IMG/VR virus record: IMGVR_UViG_3300036651_002363
Location: 1-29,244 of that record
Origin: a virus
DNA length: 29,244 bases
Reading direction: 5' to 3' (one strand)
Position 1 is the stretch's first letter, and every line of letters starts with the position of its first letter. Under the pieces are notes generated by a model. That model worked only from the letters and a program-made list of their open reading frames with translations. It did not search any database and had not been told where the DNA came from. Below are positions 7,874 to 13,461 of this stretch, piece after piece. The translations under genes were made by a program, and so were the position numbers.

Positions 7874-8474
7874 CAACTTTTCCTTTCATCACGGGCTGTC
7901 CCGCAAGATACGCGTCCAGCATCTCGAAGACAACCCGGCGCGTGGCGCGCTCGATGAAATAGCCCTTGGCCCACAGCGTCTTGATTTCGATCACGACGCC
8001 AGACCGGGTCTGGTGCTCTTTCAACTTCTTGCGGATTTTGTGCACGACGACGTCGACCATCTTGGGGTCTGTCTCCTCCACGTCGGCATGCGCGCGCGCG
8101 GCGCGCCCCGACTGGATGGCGGCGTGCAGCATCTGCTTGCTGGCCTCGTCGCGCTTGACCAGCGGCACGAGCACGGTGGCCTCAAGCTGGGTGAGGGAAA
8201 ACAGACGGCGGCAGTAGGTCGCCAGTTGCTCGTCGGTGTGCACCTGACTGCCGGACGGCGCGCGCTCGGCGCGGCGCATGGCCGGTGGCCAGTCGTCCCG
8301 CGGCATCTCGACGATGCGCCCCTCGTCGATGGCTTCCCGGAGCGCGACGCGAACCTCGTCTGACGGGTGGCGGATGGAGCGCGCGATGGCGCAAACCGGG
8401 ACACCTTCGTCGGCCAGCGCGACGGCGATGGCGAAGACGGGCACAGGAAGAAGTGGTTCGACGGGAGCGGTCAT
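7848..8474 (-). CDS. Putative DNA-binding regulator with OmpR-type winged helix
   Basis: This 208-residue protein has two DNA-binding-like parts. Residues about 14-55 (ALADEGVPVCAIARSIRHPS) resemble an HTH of the 'is-the-rule-matched' type. Residues about 92-180 resemble the C-terminal winged helix of OmpR/PhoB proteins: a recognition-helix-like VDVVVHKIRKKL, then a wing strand pair IEIKTLWAKGYFIE. No receiver domain is present, so it would not be a classic response regulator. AAGGACA precedes ATG 8474. As the most obvious sequence-specific DNA-binding protein of the leftward arm, it is a candidate reader of the dispersed palindrome; that link is my inference only. Confidence 0.65.
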   Translation of the reverse strand: MTAPVEPLLPVPVFAIAVALADEGVPVCAIARSIRHPSDEVRVALREAIDEGRIVEMPRDDWPPAMRRAERAPSGSQVHTDEQLATYCRRLFSLTQLEATVLVPLVKRDEASKQMLHAAIQSGRAARAHADVEETDPKMVDVVVHKIRKKLKEHQTRSGVVIEIKTLWAKGYFIERATRRVVFEMLDAYLAGQPVMKGKVDGQEPAVQ

Positions 8475-8476
8475 GG

Positions 8477-8683
8477 TTATTGTCCTTCGTTAACGAACCC
8501 TGACAGGGTAGGTAAAGAAGGGTAAACGAGGAGTATAGATGGAGCATACGCGCGCGGGCGCGCGCACAACATATTGAGTGGCCCGGCGAACGCCCCCCGA
8601 GGGCGGCCATATGACTGGCGCACGCCCAACGCCGCCGGGCCGCCACAACGCTCGCATGGGAAAGTGAACGGCTCGTTACGCAC
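8477..8683 (-). CDS. Small protein with N-terminal CxxC (tentative)
   Basis: A 68-residue frame from GTG 8683 fills the gap between its neighbours, overlapping the upstream gene end (stop at 8676-8678) and stopping two bases before the regulator ATG. It begins MRNEPFTFPCERCGGPAALG, where CERC could bind zinc, and ends in a hydrophobic PSILLVYPSLPTLSG. The coding part crosses a CG-rich tract (about 8548-8566). The case rests on tight packing and the CxxC; it could instead be an untranslated spacer. Confidence 0.45.
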   Translation of the reverse strand: MRNEPFTFPCERCGGPAALGVRQSYGRPRGAFAGPLNMLCARPRAYAPSILLVYPSLPTLSGFVNEGQ

Positions 8684-8885
8684 GGACGCACTTCACGATG
8701 ACGCGCCCCGGGTGCGAGCGGGCGCCGGCATCGCGGCCGACCTCGGTGCCGGCGGTGTACGCCATCCCGAGCATCAGGCAGCGGCCCGGCAACGCGCTAA
8801 GCACGGGGGTCTTGATCACGTCCCACGCCGTGCTCTCGTTGCACGGGCCGGTGAGTGCGCAGACGAGGATGATGGCTTTCAGCAT
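8676..8885 (-). CDS. Small probable exported protein
   Basis: A 69-residue protein starting MLKAIILVCALTGPCNESTA, a short hydrophobic leader with Cys followed by a polar region. It resembles small phage proteins with an N-terminal signal or lipoprotein-like segment and paired cysteines (C-C...C...C). Function is unknown; periplasmic or membrane-associated location is likely. AGGA lies nine bases before ATG 8885. The start overlaps the upstream stop (TGATG). Confidence 0.65.
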   Translation of the reverse strand: MLKAIILVCALTGPCNESTAWDVIKTPVLSALPGRCLMLGMAYTAGTEVGRDAGARSHPGRVIVKCVRA

Positions 8886-9097
8886 CACGATGGTCCTGTG
8901 TAGCCAGCGATCTCGATGGTGCGCAGCCCGGCGTGGGCGCCGCCGCTATCCTGCAAGGTCGGCACCTCCTTGCCACCGTCGCCGGCGTGCTGCTGGCAGG
9001 TCTCAAAAACGTGAGCGGTCTGGCTGGTGACAATATTGACCGTCTCCAACTCCTTGTTGCTCGCGTCGGCCAAGACGCGCACCGTGCGCAGCGCCAT
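8885..9097 (-). CDS. Hypothetical protein
   Basis: A 70-residue protein (MALRTVRVLADASNKELETV...) with alternating hydrophobic residues suggesting a small beta-rich fold, ending IEIAGYTGPS. I recognise no family. The ATG at 9097 follows GGGAGGG by five bases and overlaps the stop of the cupin gene (TGATG), so translation is coupled. The frame runs back to 9148, but without a ribosome site. Confidence 0.65.
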   Translation of the reverse strand: MALRTVRVLADASNKELETVNIVTSQTAHVFETCQQHAGDGGKEVPTLQDSGGAHAGLRTIEIAGYTGPS

Positions 9098-9441
9098 CAC
9101 ACCCTCCCGTGATCGTCCTCGATCCGGACAATATCGTCTTCGTCGCAACGCTCTCCTAATTGCGTCTCGACGATGATAGCAGGGATCGTTTCCCAGTTCT
9201 CGATGCGGTGGATGGCCCCGAGCGCCACGTCGATACTGTCGCCGACGCCCAGCTTGGCGCGCTGGTCATTTACCGTGGCGGTAACAAATCCCTCGACCAC
9301 CACCCAGTGCTCCTGTCGCCACTTGTGATACTGGAGACTGAGACGCTTCCCGGGGAGCACGTACAGGATTTTCACCTTCCAACCCGGGGCCTCGAACAGC
9401 GTCTTGAACCAGCCCCACGGACGCTTCTCGGTGGTGGTCAT
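9097..9441 (-). CDS. Cupin of the mannose-6-phosphate isomerase type II / ManC C-terminal family
   Basis: This 114-residue protein matches the C-terminal isomerase cupin of bifunctional ManC/AlgA-type enzymes. The N-terminus has RPWGWF, followed by PGKRLSLQYHKWRQEHWVVVEG, GDSIDVALGAIHRIEN and EDDIVRIEDDHGR. Probable metal ligands are Q37, H39, E44 and H78. In bacteria this domain interconverts mannose-6-P and fructose-6-P for GDP-mannose and surface polysaccharide synthesis. No nucleotidyltransferase domain is attached, so it stands alone. A palindrome copy lies inside it, read as FVTATVN between cupin strands. ATG 9441 overlaps the upstream stop (ATGA). A sugar role in the phage is inferred; standalone cupins can have other substrates. 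Confidence 0.85.
   Translation of the reverse strand: MTTTEKRPWGWFKTLFEAPGWKVKILYVLPGKRLSLQYHKWRQEHWVVVEGFVTATVNDQRAKLGVGDSIDVALGAIHRIENWETIPAIIVETQLGERCDEDDIVRIEDDHGRV
9270..9284 (+). repeat. Dispersed palindrome copy 3 (TTACCGTGGCGGTAA), inside the cupin CDS
   Basis: Exact consensus, centre G-G. It is read on the minus strand as Thr-Ala-Thr-Val-Asn, at a position where related cupins vary. Confidence 0.9.
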
Positions 9442-9827
9442 CTGTCGGCTCTCACGGTGTGCTCGTAGCGGATGCCGTAGATGCGGTTGAAGATGTACTG
9501 CGCGACGTAGGCCATATGCTCGCGCTCTTCCTCGATCAGCGCGCCGCGCTCTTCGACGATGTGCTGGAGCACGTGGATAATCTCGTGCACGACCAGCGCC
9601 GGCATGGCGTCCTTGCCGAGGTGAATTTCGCTGCTGTCGTGACCCATGTTCCTGAAGAAGGCGCCAGCCGCCTCGGTCCGCGGCAGGCGGGTCTTGAGCA
9701 GGTCGGCGGGCTTGGCCCACACCACGCGCAGTTTATAGTTGATGTGCGGCAGTGTGATGGTCTGCGGCAGCACTGGCTTCAGCACCGCGTGCGGGTGTTT
9801 CTTGCTGACGACGTATTTGCGCCTCAT
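9438..9827 (-). CDS. Zinc metallopeptidase-like protein (HEXXH)
   Basis: This 129-residue protein carries HEIIH at residues 81-85 within a hydrophobic helix (ALVVHEIIHVLQHIVEERG). An E/H-containing helix further on (EREHMAYVAQYIF, about 103-115) could supply the third zinc ligand. This is the minimal layout of small SprT/WSS1-like or ImmA-like peptidases. Phages use such proteins for unknown, possibly host-directed, proteolysis. The start at 9827 overlaps the upstream stop (ATGA) and the stop overlaps the cupin start, so it is embedded in a translationally coupled run. Confidence 0.75.
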   Translation of the reverse strand: MRRKYVVSKKHPHAVLKPVLPQTITLPHINYKLRVVWAKPADLLKTRLPRTEAAGAFFRNMGHDSSEIHLGKDAMPALVVHEIIHVLQHIVEERGALIEEEREHMAYVAQYIFNRIYGIRYEHTVRADR

Positions 9828-10135
9828 GCCGCCAACCTCGCGGCTTCGGGCGCGCCGGCAAGCGGCGGATTATCCGGCGCCTCCTGCGGCCGGCCCTCGT
9901 ACACTCTGACAAGGTGGGCCCACAGCGCGGTGGCGTTCTGCATGTTGGTGGTGGTCGGGTTGTGGAAGAGCCGGTTGATCGCTGCGTCCAAGTCGTCGGC
10001 CGCGATGGTCATCGCCAGCCGGTAGTTGGCGTGCGTGCACTCGCGCGCGGCGGCGCGAACGACGGCGAGGACGGTCAGTTCTTTGCCGGCGTCGTTCTTC
10101 TCAACGAGCGGCCCGAGGGCGCGGTGGGCTGTCAT
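9824..10135 (-). CDS. Hypothetical helical protein
   Basis: A 103-residue Ala-rich protein with clear helical periodicity (VVRAAARECTHANYRLAMTI, DLDAAINRLFHNP) and a proline-rich C-terminus. I do not recognise it. Start ATG 10135 follows GTGAGA; the stop overlaps the metallopeptidase start by four bases. Confidence 0.65.
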   Translation of the reverse strand: MTAHRALGPLVEKNDAGKELTVLAVVRAAARECTHANYRLAMTIAADDLDAAINRLFHNPTTTNMQNATALWAHLVRVYEGRPQEAPDNPPLAGAPEAARLAA

Positions 10136-10238
10136 GGGCTGGTCTCACGGTGGGGGACTGGGCGCTGTGGCTGTCCCCCATGAGGACCGAGCCGAAGCCG
10201 AGCATAACGCTCATATACCAAATGTAAAGCAAGATCAT
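10101..10238 (-). CDS. Small single-span membrane protein
   Basis: A 45-residue frame starting MILLYIWYMSVMLGFGSVLM, one transmembrane helix, then a Ser/Pro/Arg-rich hydrophilic tail. Its ATG overlaps the stop of the upstream zinc-binding gene (ATGA) and its end overlaps the start of the 9824-10135 gene. The coupled start and hydrophobic N-terminus support it; no separate ribosome site is seen. Function unknown. Confidence 0.5.
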   Translation of the reverse strand: MILLYIWYMSVMLGFGSVLMGDSHSAQSPTVRPAHDSPPRPRAAR

Positions 10239-10426
10239 CGGCGGTACGGCAATATACCGCCGGTGTGCTCGCAGTGCCCGATGGTGCCGCCGCAGAACTC
10301 GCACTTCGGCGGCGCGCGCCGCGGCACGACGTGCTTGGTGAACTCGACCTTGGCAGCTTCATCCTGCGCCGCGTGGTTGCGGGCGATCTCGTCCGCCGGG
10401 GTATATGTGCGGATGGTTACAGACAT
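10235..10426 (-). CDS. Small putative zinc-binding protein
   Basis: A 63-residue protein (MSVTIRTYTPADEIARNHAA...) whose C-terminal half has CEFCGGTIGHCEH (about residues 46-58), a plausible Cys3His or Cys4-like zinc site. GGGGG lies five bases before ATG 10426. Its start overlaps the upstream membrane gene by ten bases. A CGGCGGTA...TACCGCCG inverted repeat (about 10239-10262) covers its last codons and might fold in mRNA at the next start. Function unknown. Confidence 0.6.
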   Translation of the reverse strand: MSVTIRTYTPADEIARNHAAQDEAAKVEFTKHVVPRRAPPKCEFCGGTIGHCEHTGGILPYRR

Positions 10427-10647
10427 GACGCCCCCAACAGCCAGTGCACGCCGGTGAGCGCCAGCATCGCGAGCACTTGCCCGATGACTAGCGCCACGGC
10501 GGACGGGGTAACCTTCTCGGTGAACTCGCCCTGCACGTCGAACCACAGGCCGGTGGCGATGATGACGGAGGAGAATATAGTGACGCCGACGACGGAGAAG
10601 CCGAGGATCAGCACCATCCATGGGTAGGCAGCGTTGAAGGCGGTCAT
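10417..10647 (-). CDS. Small two-span membrane protein
   Basis: A 76-residue protein with two hydrophobic segments: WMVLILGFSVVGVTIFSSVI (about residues 10-30) and VALVIGQVLAMLALTGVHWLL (about 50-70), joined by a charged loop (QGEFTEKV). Its ATG at 10647 overlaps the stop of the tiny upstream gene (ATGA), which fixes the start. Together with its membrane neighbours it suggests a small membrane module, perhaps lysis or superinfection related, but there is no family match. Confidence 0.65.
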   Translation of the reverse strand: MTAFNAAYPWMVLILGFSVVGVTIFSSVIIATGLWFDVQGEFTEKVTPSAVALVIGQVLAMLALTGVHWLLGASCL

Positions 10648-10754
10648 GCGGGCTCGCTCGCTTTCAGCCACAACCAGACGGCGAATGCAACGATGCTACC
10701 GTCGAAGACGATCCGTAGGATATCGCCACAGGCATTCGCAATCTCGTGAAGCAT
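10644..10754 (-). CDS. Micro-ORF, 36-residue membrane peptide
   Basis: The frame reads MLHEIANACGDILRIVFDGS followed by IVAFAVWLWLKASEPA. A near-perfect GGGAGGAC ribosome site eight bases upstream and an ATGA junction with the next gene strongly support translation despite its size. The C-terminal half is hydrophobic and could span or dip into the membrane. It is the first gene of the leftward run that ends near 7185. Confidence 0.65.
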   Translation of the reverse strand: MLHEIANACGDILRIVFDGSIVAFAVWLWLKASEPA

Positions 10755-10987
10755 CGTGTCGTCCTCCCAACGATGTGATGTTCGAGCTTGATACCTTTAC
10801 AAAGGGTTAATTTTGGTTTTCGGGGTCCTAGATATTACTGAAGGGGGTATAAGCGATCCAGAAAGGGTGGGTCCTGTCCATGGTAGGGGGCGGGTAACCC
10901 TAACAGACCATGAACGCGCGGCGCGCGGCCGCAATGCCGAAAGCCTCACACGGTTTCCCGTGCAAGGCATACAGACCGGACGTGAAA

Positions 10988-11015
10988 GAGGCTGCGCGCT
11001 TAAGCGCGCAGCCTC
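10988..11015 (-). terminator. Perfect 28-bp inverted repeat, terminator for the 11022 gene
   Basis: Arms 10988-10999 and 11004-11015 (GAGGCTGCGCGC and its complement) pair perfectly around TTAA. On the minus strand it lies six bases past the stop at 11022 and is followed by CTTTC. This is a strong stem but a weak T-run. It would separate the 11309 gene from the operon starting at 10754. Confidence 0.65.
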
Positions 11016-11021
11016 AGAGTG

Positions 11022-11309
11022 TTAGGCGCTCAGACCGGCCCAGCCGGCCGTCGCCTTGCTCGCCTTGGGCGTATCCTTGGGCGCAATGGCCAGCGAAAGT
11101 CGGCCAAAGTTGTAGGAGAACGCCAGCCGCGTGTCATCGGACGTTACCTTGCGCGCCTTGGCCTCTTCCGCCATGAGCGCCTCGAACGCCTCGCGGGCCT
11201 CTTTCGCCTTGGCATACACGGCCTTGTAATTGGTGTAAGCCGCTTGCGCCTTGCTGCTCAGGTCGGTTGACGGGTTGAGTTCCGTCCACTTCAGTTCGCT
11301 CTTAGCCAT
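11022..11309 (-). CDS. Small coiled-coil-like protein, first leftward gene next to the control region
   Basis: A 95-residue protein starting MAKSELKWTELNPSTDLSSK with a strong GAGGAG site eight bases before ATG 11309. Residues about 20-55 form a long charged/alanine helix (AAYTNYKAVYAKAKEAREAF), followed by LAFSYNFGRLSLAIAPKD and a Lys/Ala tail. It resembles conserved small phage proteins of unknown function; a nucleic-acid-associated role would fit composition and position. It has its own terminator (10988-11015) and is probably an independent, highly expressed unit. Confidence 0.7.
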   Translation of the reverse strand: MAKSELKWTELNPSTDLSSKAQAAYTNYKAVYAKAKEAREAFEALMAEEAKARKVTSDDTRLAFSYNFGRLSLAIAPKDTPKASKATAGWAGLSA

Positions 11310-11365
11310 GATATTTGCTCCTCTTATGGTCCGGCATGATGTGGCGGAATGCCGTTGACCGGACA

Positions 11366-11387
11366 CCGCTGCCGCGTCGGGCAGCGG
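11366..11387. promoter_or_regulatory. Hairpin in the leader of the 11309 gene
   Basis: CCGCTGCC (11366-11373) and GGCAGCGG (11380-11387) pair perfectly around a six-base loop. It lies in the presumed untranslated leader, roughly 55-80 bases upstream of the leftward ATG, and may affect mRNA stability or transcription. Confidence 0.45.
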
Positions 11388-11453
11388 CTCACAGACGCGA
11401 CAGACGCGCGAGGGGTTCGGCACCAGCGCGTAGTGCTACCCGACCGCGAACTA

Positions 11454-11468
11454 TTACCGTGAAGGTAA
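11454..11468 (+). repeat. Dispersed palindrome copy 4 (one mismatch)
   Basis: TTACCGTGAAGGTAA differs from the consensus at position 10 (A for C). It lies at the left edge of the control region, about 145 bases upstream of the 11309 start, where it could control that gene's promoter. Confidence 0.75.
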
Positions 11469-11517
11469 CAAGGTTGTAGTCTGAAAGAACTATTAACCGT
11501 GGAACCGTCGTGGAACT

Positions 11518-12094
11518 GTGCTATGTGGCAACTTTATGGTATGTAAGAGTACAACCTTGCCATTACACCCACAACTTAAGGGACACGGTGTGCTATGCAA
11601 ATGGTCTTTCGCAGGTAGGCATAGCAGCGCACATAGCACTTTCCGTTGAAATCATTGAAGAAATCCAAACTGGTATGCTGCTATGCACGATTTTGGAAGT
11701 AGGAGAGACATTTTTGAGGGCACCTTCACACCGTGTCCCATAGGTTGTACCACACAACCGGAAGCATGATATGGCTCGGCAGAACGAACTGCTATGCAGA
11801 AATCCGTCCAATTTTATCAATTATTATAGCTATATGGAAAAATAGATATGATTTCAATGGGTTGGCACTTTTTCATATCATGCCACAGGTTGCAATCGTG
11901 CAAGGTTTCAATCCGTAGTTATCCAGACCCTCGCTTGGATTTAAATGGTCGTCTACCCCTTACATACCAGCATAGCAGCATACCAGAGTTCCATCGAGCC
12001 ACTGCTATGCAAGTTGTACTCTGCTATGCAAGGCAGCCACTCACCGATTGCACCGTCTCATTCCATGTGCTATGCAAGATCAACTGCTATGCAA
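11518..12094. repeat. Iteron-like array of TGCTATGCAA words
   Basis: Exact forward copies of TGCTATGCAA are at 11591-11600, 12003-12012, 12022-12031, 12068-12077 and 12085-12094. Forward variants are at 11518 (TGCTATGTGG), 11679 (TGCTATGCAC) and 11790 (TGCTATGCAG). Reverse-strand copies of the TGCTATG core end at 11626, 11638 and 11977. The last four forward copies come as two pairs with starts 19 and 17 bases apart. Such a cluster is expected for binding sites of an initiator or master regulator. Confidence 0.8.
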
Positions 12095-12123
12095 GTACAA
12101 CCGCCTCACATCACACCGTGTCC
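11580..12123. repeat. CACACCGTGTCC boxes, two direct and one inverted
   Basis: CACACCGTGTCC occurs at 11727-11738 and 12112-12123, and as its reverse complement at 11581-11592. The inverted copy runs directly into a TGCTATGCAA iteron. The box is itself partly palindromic (ACACCGTGT) and is absent from the coding parts I read, suggesting a second protein-binding site family in the control region. Confidence 0.65.
11811..11858. other. AT-rich tract, possible DNA unwinding element
   Basis: About 48 bases of mostly A/T (ATTTTATCAATTATTATAGC and onward through TATATGGAAAAATAGATATG) in otherwise GC-rich DNA, placed between two groups of iterons. A near-consensus DnaA box (TTATCCAGA, 11919-11927) follows. 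Confidence 0.45.
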
Positions 12124-12191
12124 TATTACGTGCATCACACGAGCCCATACGAGCAGCCTGTTGCTACGCATGAGAGGCCACGACCTTGCTA

Positions 12192-12217
12192 GGCGCGAGC
12201 GCGTAAGCGCGAGCGCC
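12192..12217 (+). promoter_or_regulatory. Leader hairpin with tandem G-A mismatches and GTAA loop
   Basis: GGCGC (12192-12196) pairs with GCGCC (12213-12217) and GCGC (12199-12202) with GCGC (12207-12210). GA faces GA in between (12197-12198 and 12211-12212), and GTAA (12203-12206) forms the tip. As RNA this would be a stem with sheared tandem G-A pairs capped by a GNRA tetraloop. It lies about 115 bases before the first rightward gene. Confidence 0.5.
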
Positions 12218-12331
12218 AACCACACCTGCCGAGCTTCACAGCGAACGCGCGCGCCTCTGTGGGGCCGCTGCCCGACGCGCCAAACGCGCCGGCCGGCAAA
12301 CCGCCGCTGCCGCAAAGAGGAGCACAACGCA

Positions 12332-12496
12332 ATGCCGAAATACCGCACCAACAAGTCCCGCCTTCACAGCGTCCTGCGCTACTGCATGGGCCGTCTCGCT
12401 GCCGCCTACATGGCCGGCACCGGCGCGCAGGTCGACCGCTGGCTTGCCGCGGTGGAGCAGGCGCGTCGCCGCATCAACGCGACTGCGCTCGCCTGA
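12332..12496 (+). CDS. Small basic protein, first rightward gene
   Basis: A 54-residue Arg/Ala-rich helical protein (MPKYRTNKSRLHSVLRYCMG, then AAVEQARRRINATALA). ATG 12332 follows a strong AGAGGAG site by nine bases. It is the first gene on the rightward side of the control region and is followed at once by a terminator, so it forms a short early-type unit. High charge suggests nucleic acid or protein binding; no family recognised. Confidence 0.7.
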   Translation: MPKYRTNKSRLHSVLRYCMGRLAAAYMAGTGAQVDRWLAAVEQARRRINATALA

Positions 12497-12507
12497 TCCT
12501 CCCAACT

Positions 12508-12544
12508 CCCGGCGTTACCGTCACGGTAACGCCGGGCCTTTTCC
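12508..12544 (+). terminator. Rho-independent terminator with the dispersed palindrome at its tip
   Basis: A perfect 29-bp inverted repeat (12508-12536) has the outer arms CCCGGCG and CGCCGGG around the 15-bp palindrome, and is followed by CCTTTTCC. It sits twelve bases past the stop of the 54-residue gene. A protein bound to the palindrome would sit in the DNA of the terminator stem. Confidence 0.75.
12515..12529 (+). repeat. Dispersed palindrome copy 5 (TTACCGTCACGGTAA)
   Basis: Exact consensus, centre C-A, at the apex of the 12508-12536 terminator stem. Confidence 0.9.
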
Positions 12545-12645
12545 GGCGGGCCCACTGGCGAGCGTCCCGTCACACCCCCTGATTGGTCGTGATCTCCCCC
12601 AGATCGGTCAGTGGGTCCACCGGAGAAGGTAACAAGGTGGCAAGC

Positions 12646-13056
12646 ATGAACATCGTCAAATTCGCCGCGTCGTTAGGTGAGCGAGTTCACCGAGGTCGCA
12701 CGATCCTGCCCGAATTGGCGCTCGCCGTGGTGCGAGAGGCCGCCGCGGGCGACGTGAAGCCGACGGACGCAGAGAGCATTTACAAAGCGTATATCAGCGC
12801 GGCGTGCGGCGGCGACTTCACCAAGCGAATGACCTACGGCTCGTATCGAGCGCAGTGCTCGAAACTACGGCAGGTCATTCGCCTAGGGCTGCACTGGGGC
12901 AGGCACGGTGCCACGGTCATGCGCTGGGCAGCCAACTACCACATGACGCTGAGCCGGCCCACCGACCTCTACGGAGCGATGGTGGACATAGCCCGCGCGC
13001 AACTGCGCAGCGACAAGAAACTCACCCGCGTCGATGTATGGCGCTTCATCAAGTAG
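12646..13056 (+). CDS. Hypothetical protein, distant relative of the 16573 gene product
   Basis: A 136-residue protein starting MNIVKFAASLGERVHRGRTI, with AAGGTGG before ATG 12646. The C-terminal half (SKLRQVIRLGLHWGRHG, then MVDIARAQLRSDKKLTRVDV) lines up with the middle of the 16573-17271 protein (RKLISCVRTCVRLGQWPKGG, LKYARVQLKRDTLVDDNEL) in order and spacing, so the two look like diverged paralogues. No known function; basic character and repeat in the genome suggest a DNA-associated role. Confidence 0.7.
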   Translation: MNIVKFAASLGERVHRGRTILPELALAVVREAAAGDVKPTDAESIYKAYISAACGGDFTKRMTYGSYRAQCSKLRQVIRLGLHWGRHGATVMRWAANYHMTLSRPTDLYGAMVDIARAQLRSDKKLTRVDVWRFIK

Positions 13057-13065
13057 GAGGAGCAG

Positions 13066-13395
13066 ATGGCTAATCGTATCCTAAGCAAGGTGGCAAGGGC
13101 GAACCTCAACAGGCTCGCCAACTCGCTCGAAGCAAGCGACCACGAGTGGAGCATGTACCAGCACGAGACCTGCGCGTTGGGGCAGGCGATACGCGAGTTC
13201 GGGCTCGACTGTTTCAGCAGCCGACACATCGCTGCGGCGCTGAAACTGCCGCCCGACGTGGCGGTCAAGTTTTTCATTCACGCCGAGGACGAGAACGGCA
13301 TGAAACTCGAACATGGGGCTGTGACCAAGGAGATGATGGTCGACAGCCTGCGAGCGTGGGCGCTCACCGGCAAGGCGCGATGGGTATTGGGCTGA
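13066..13395 (+). CDS. Hypothetical protein
   Basis: A 109-residue protein (MANRILSKVARANLNRLANS...) with an excellent AGGAGG site before ATG 13066. The middle has WSMYQHETCALGQAIREFGL and CFSS; the end is helical (KEMMVDSLRAWALTGKARWV). The W/F-x-M...C-x-x-G-x-A pattern faintly recalls the CG-x-x-GCIGG motif of the 15374 protein, but not enough to claim homology. Confidence 0.7.
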   Translation: MANRILSKVARANLNRLANSLEASDHEWSMYQHETCALGQAIREFGLDCFSSRHIAAALKLPPDVAVKFFIHAEDENGMKLEHGAVTKEMMVDSLRAWALTGKARWVLG

Positions 13396-13461
13396 CCGCA
13401 AGCCCATGCCCACTGTTCACGGTGTGAAGGTGGGCATGATCGAGTGGTTAAGGAGAGCACC

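Larger units (their letters stand above)
11310..12331. other. Non-coding control region, putative replication origin
   Basis: About 1 kb between the divergent arms has no frame with a ribosome site or normal codon use, and the base composition drops to AT-rich in the middle. It holds many TGCTATGCAA repeats on both strands, three CACACCGTGTCC boxes (one inverted), repeated GTACAACC/GGTTGTAC words, an AT-rich tract (about 11811-11858), a DnaA-box-like TTATCCAGA (11919-11927) and hairpins at both edges. Repeat array, AT-rich patch and strand switch together are typical of a phage or plasmid origin. The inference is from pattern only. Confidence 0.55.

Noticed and set aside
11510-12192. Short rightward and leftward frames inside the control region
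   Set aside because: No ribosome sites, odd codon use and content dominated by the repeated TGCTATGCAA words (Cys-Tyr-Ala, Leu-Cys-Lys).
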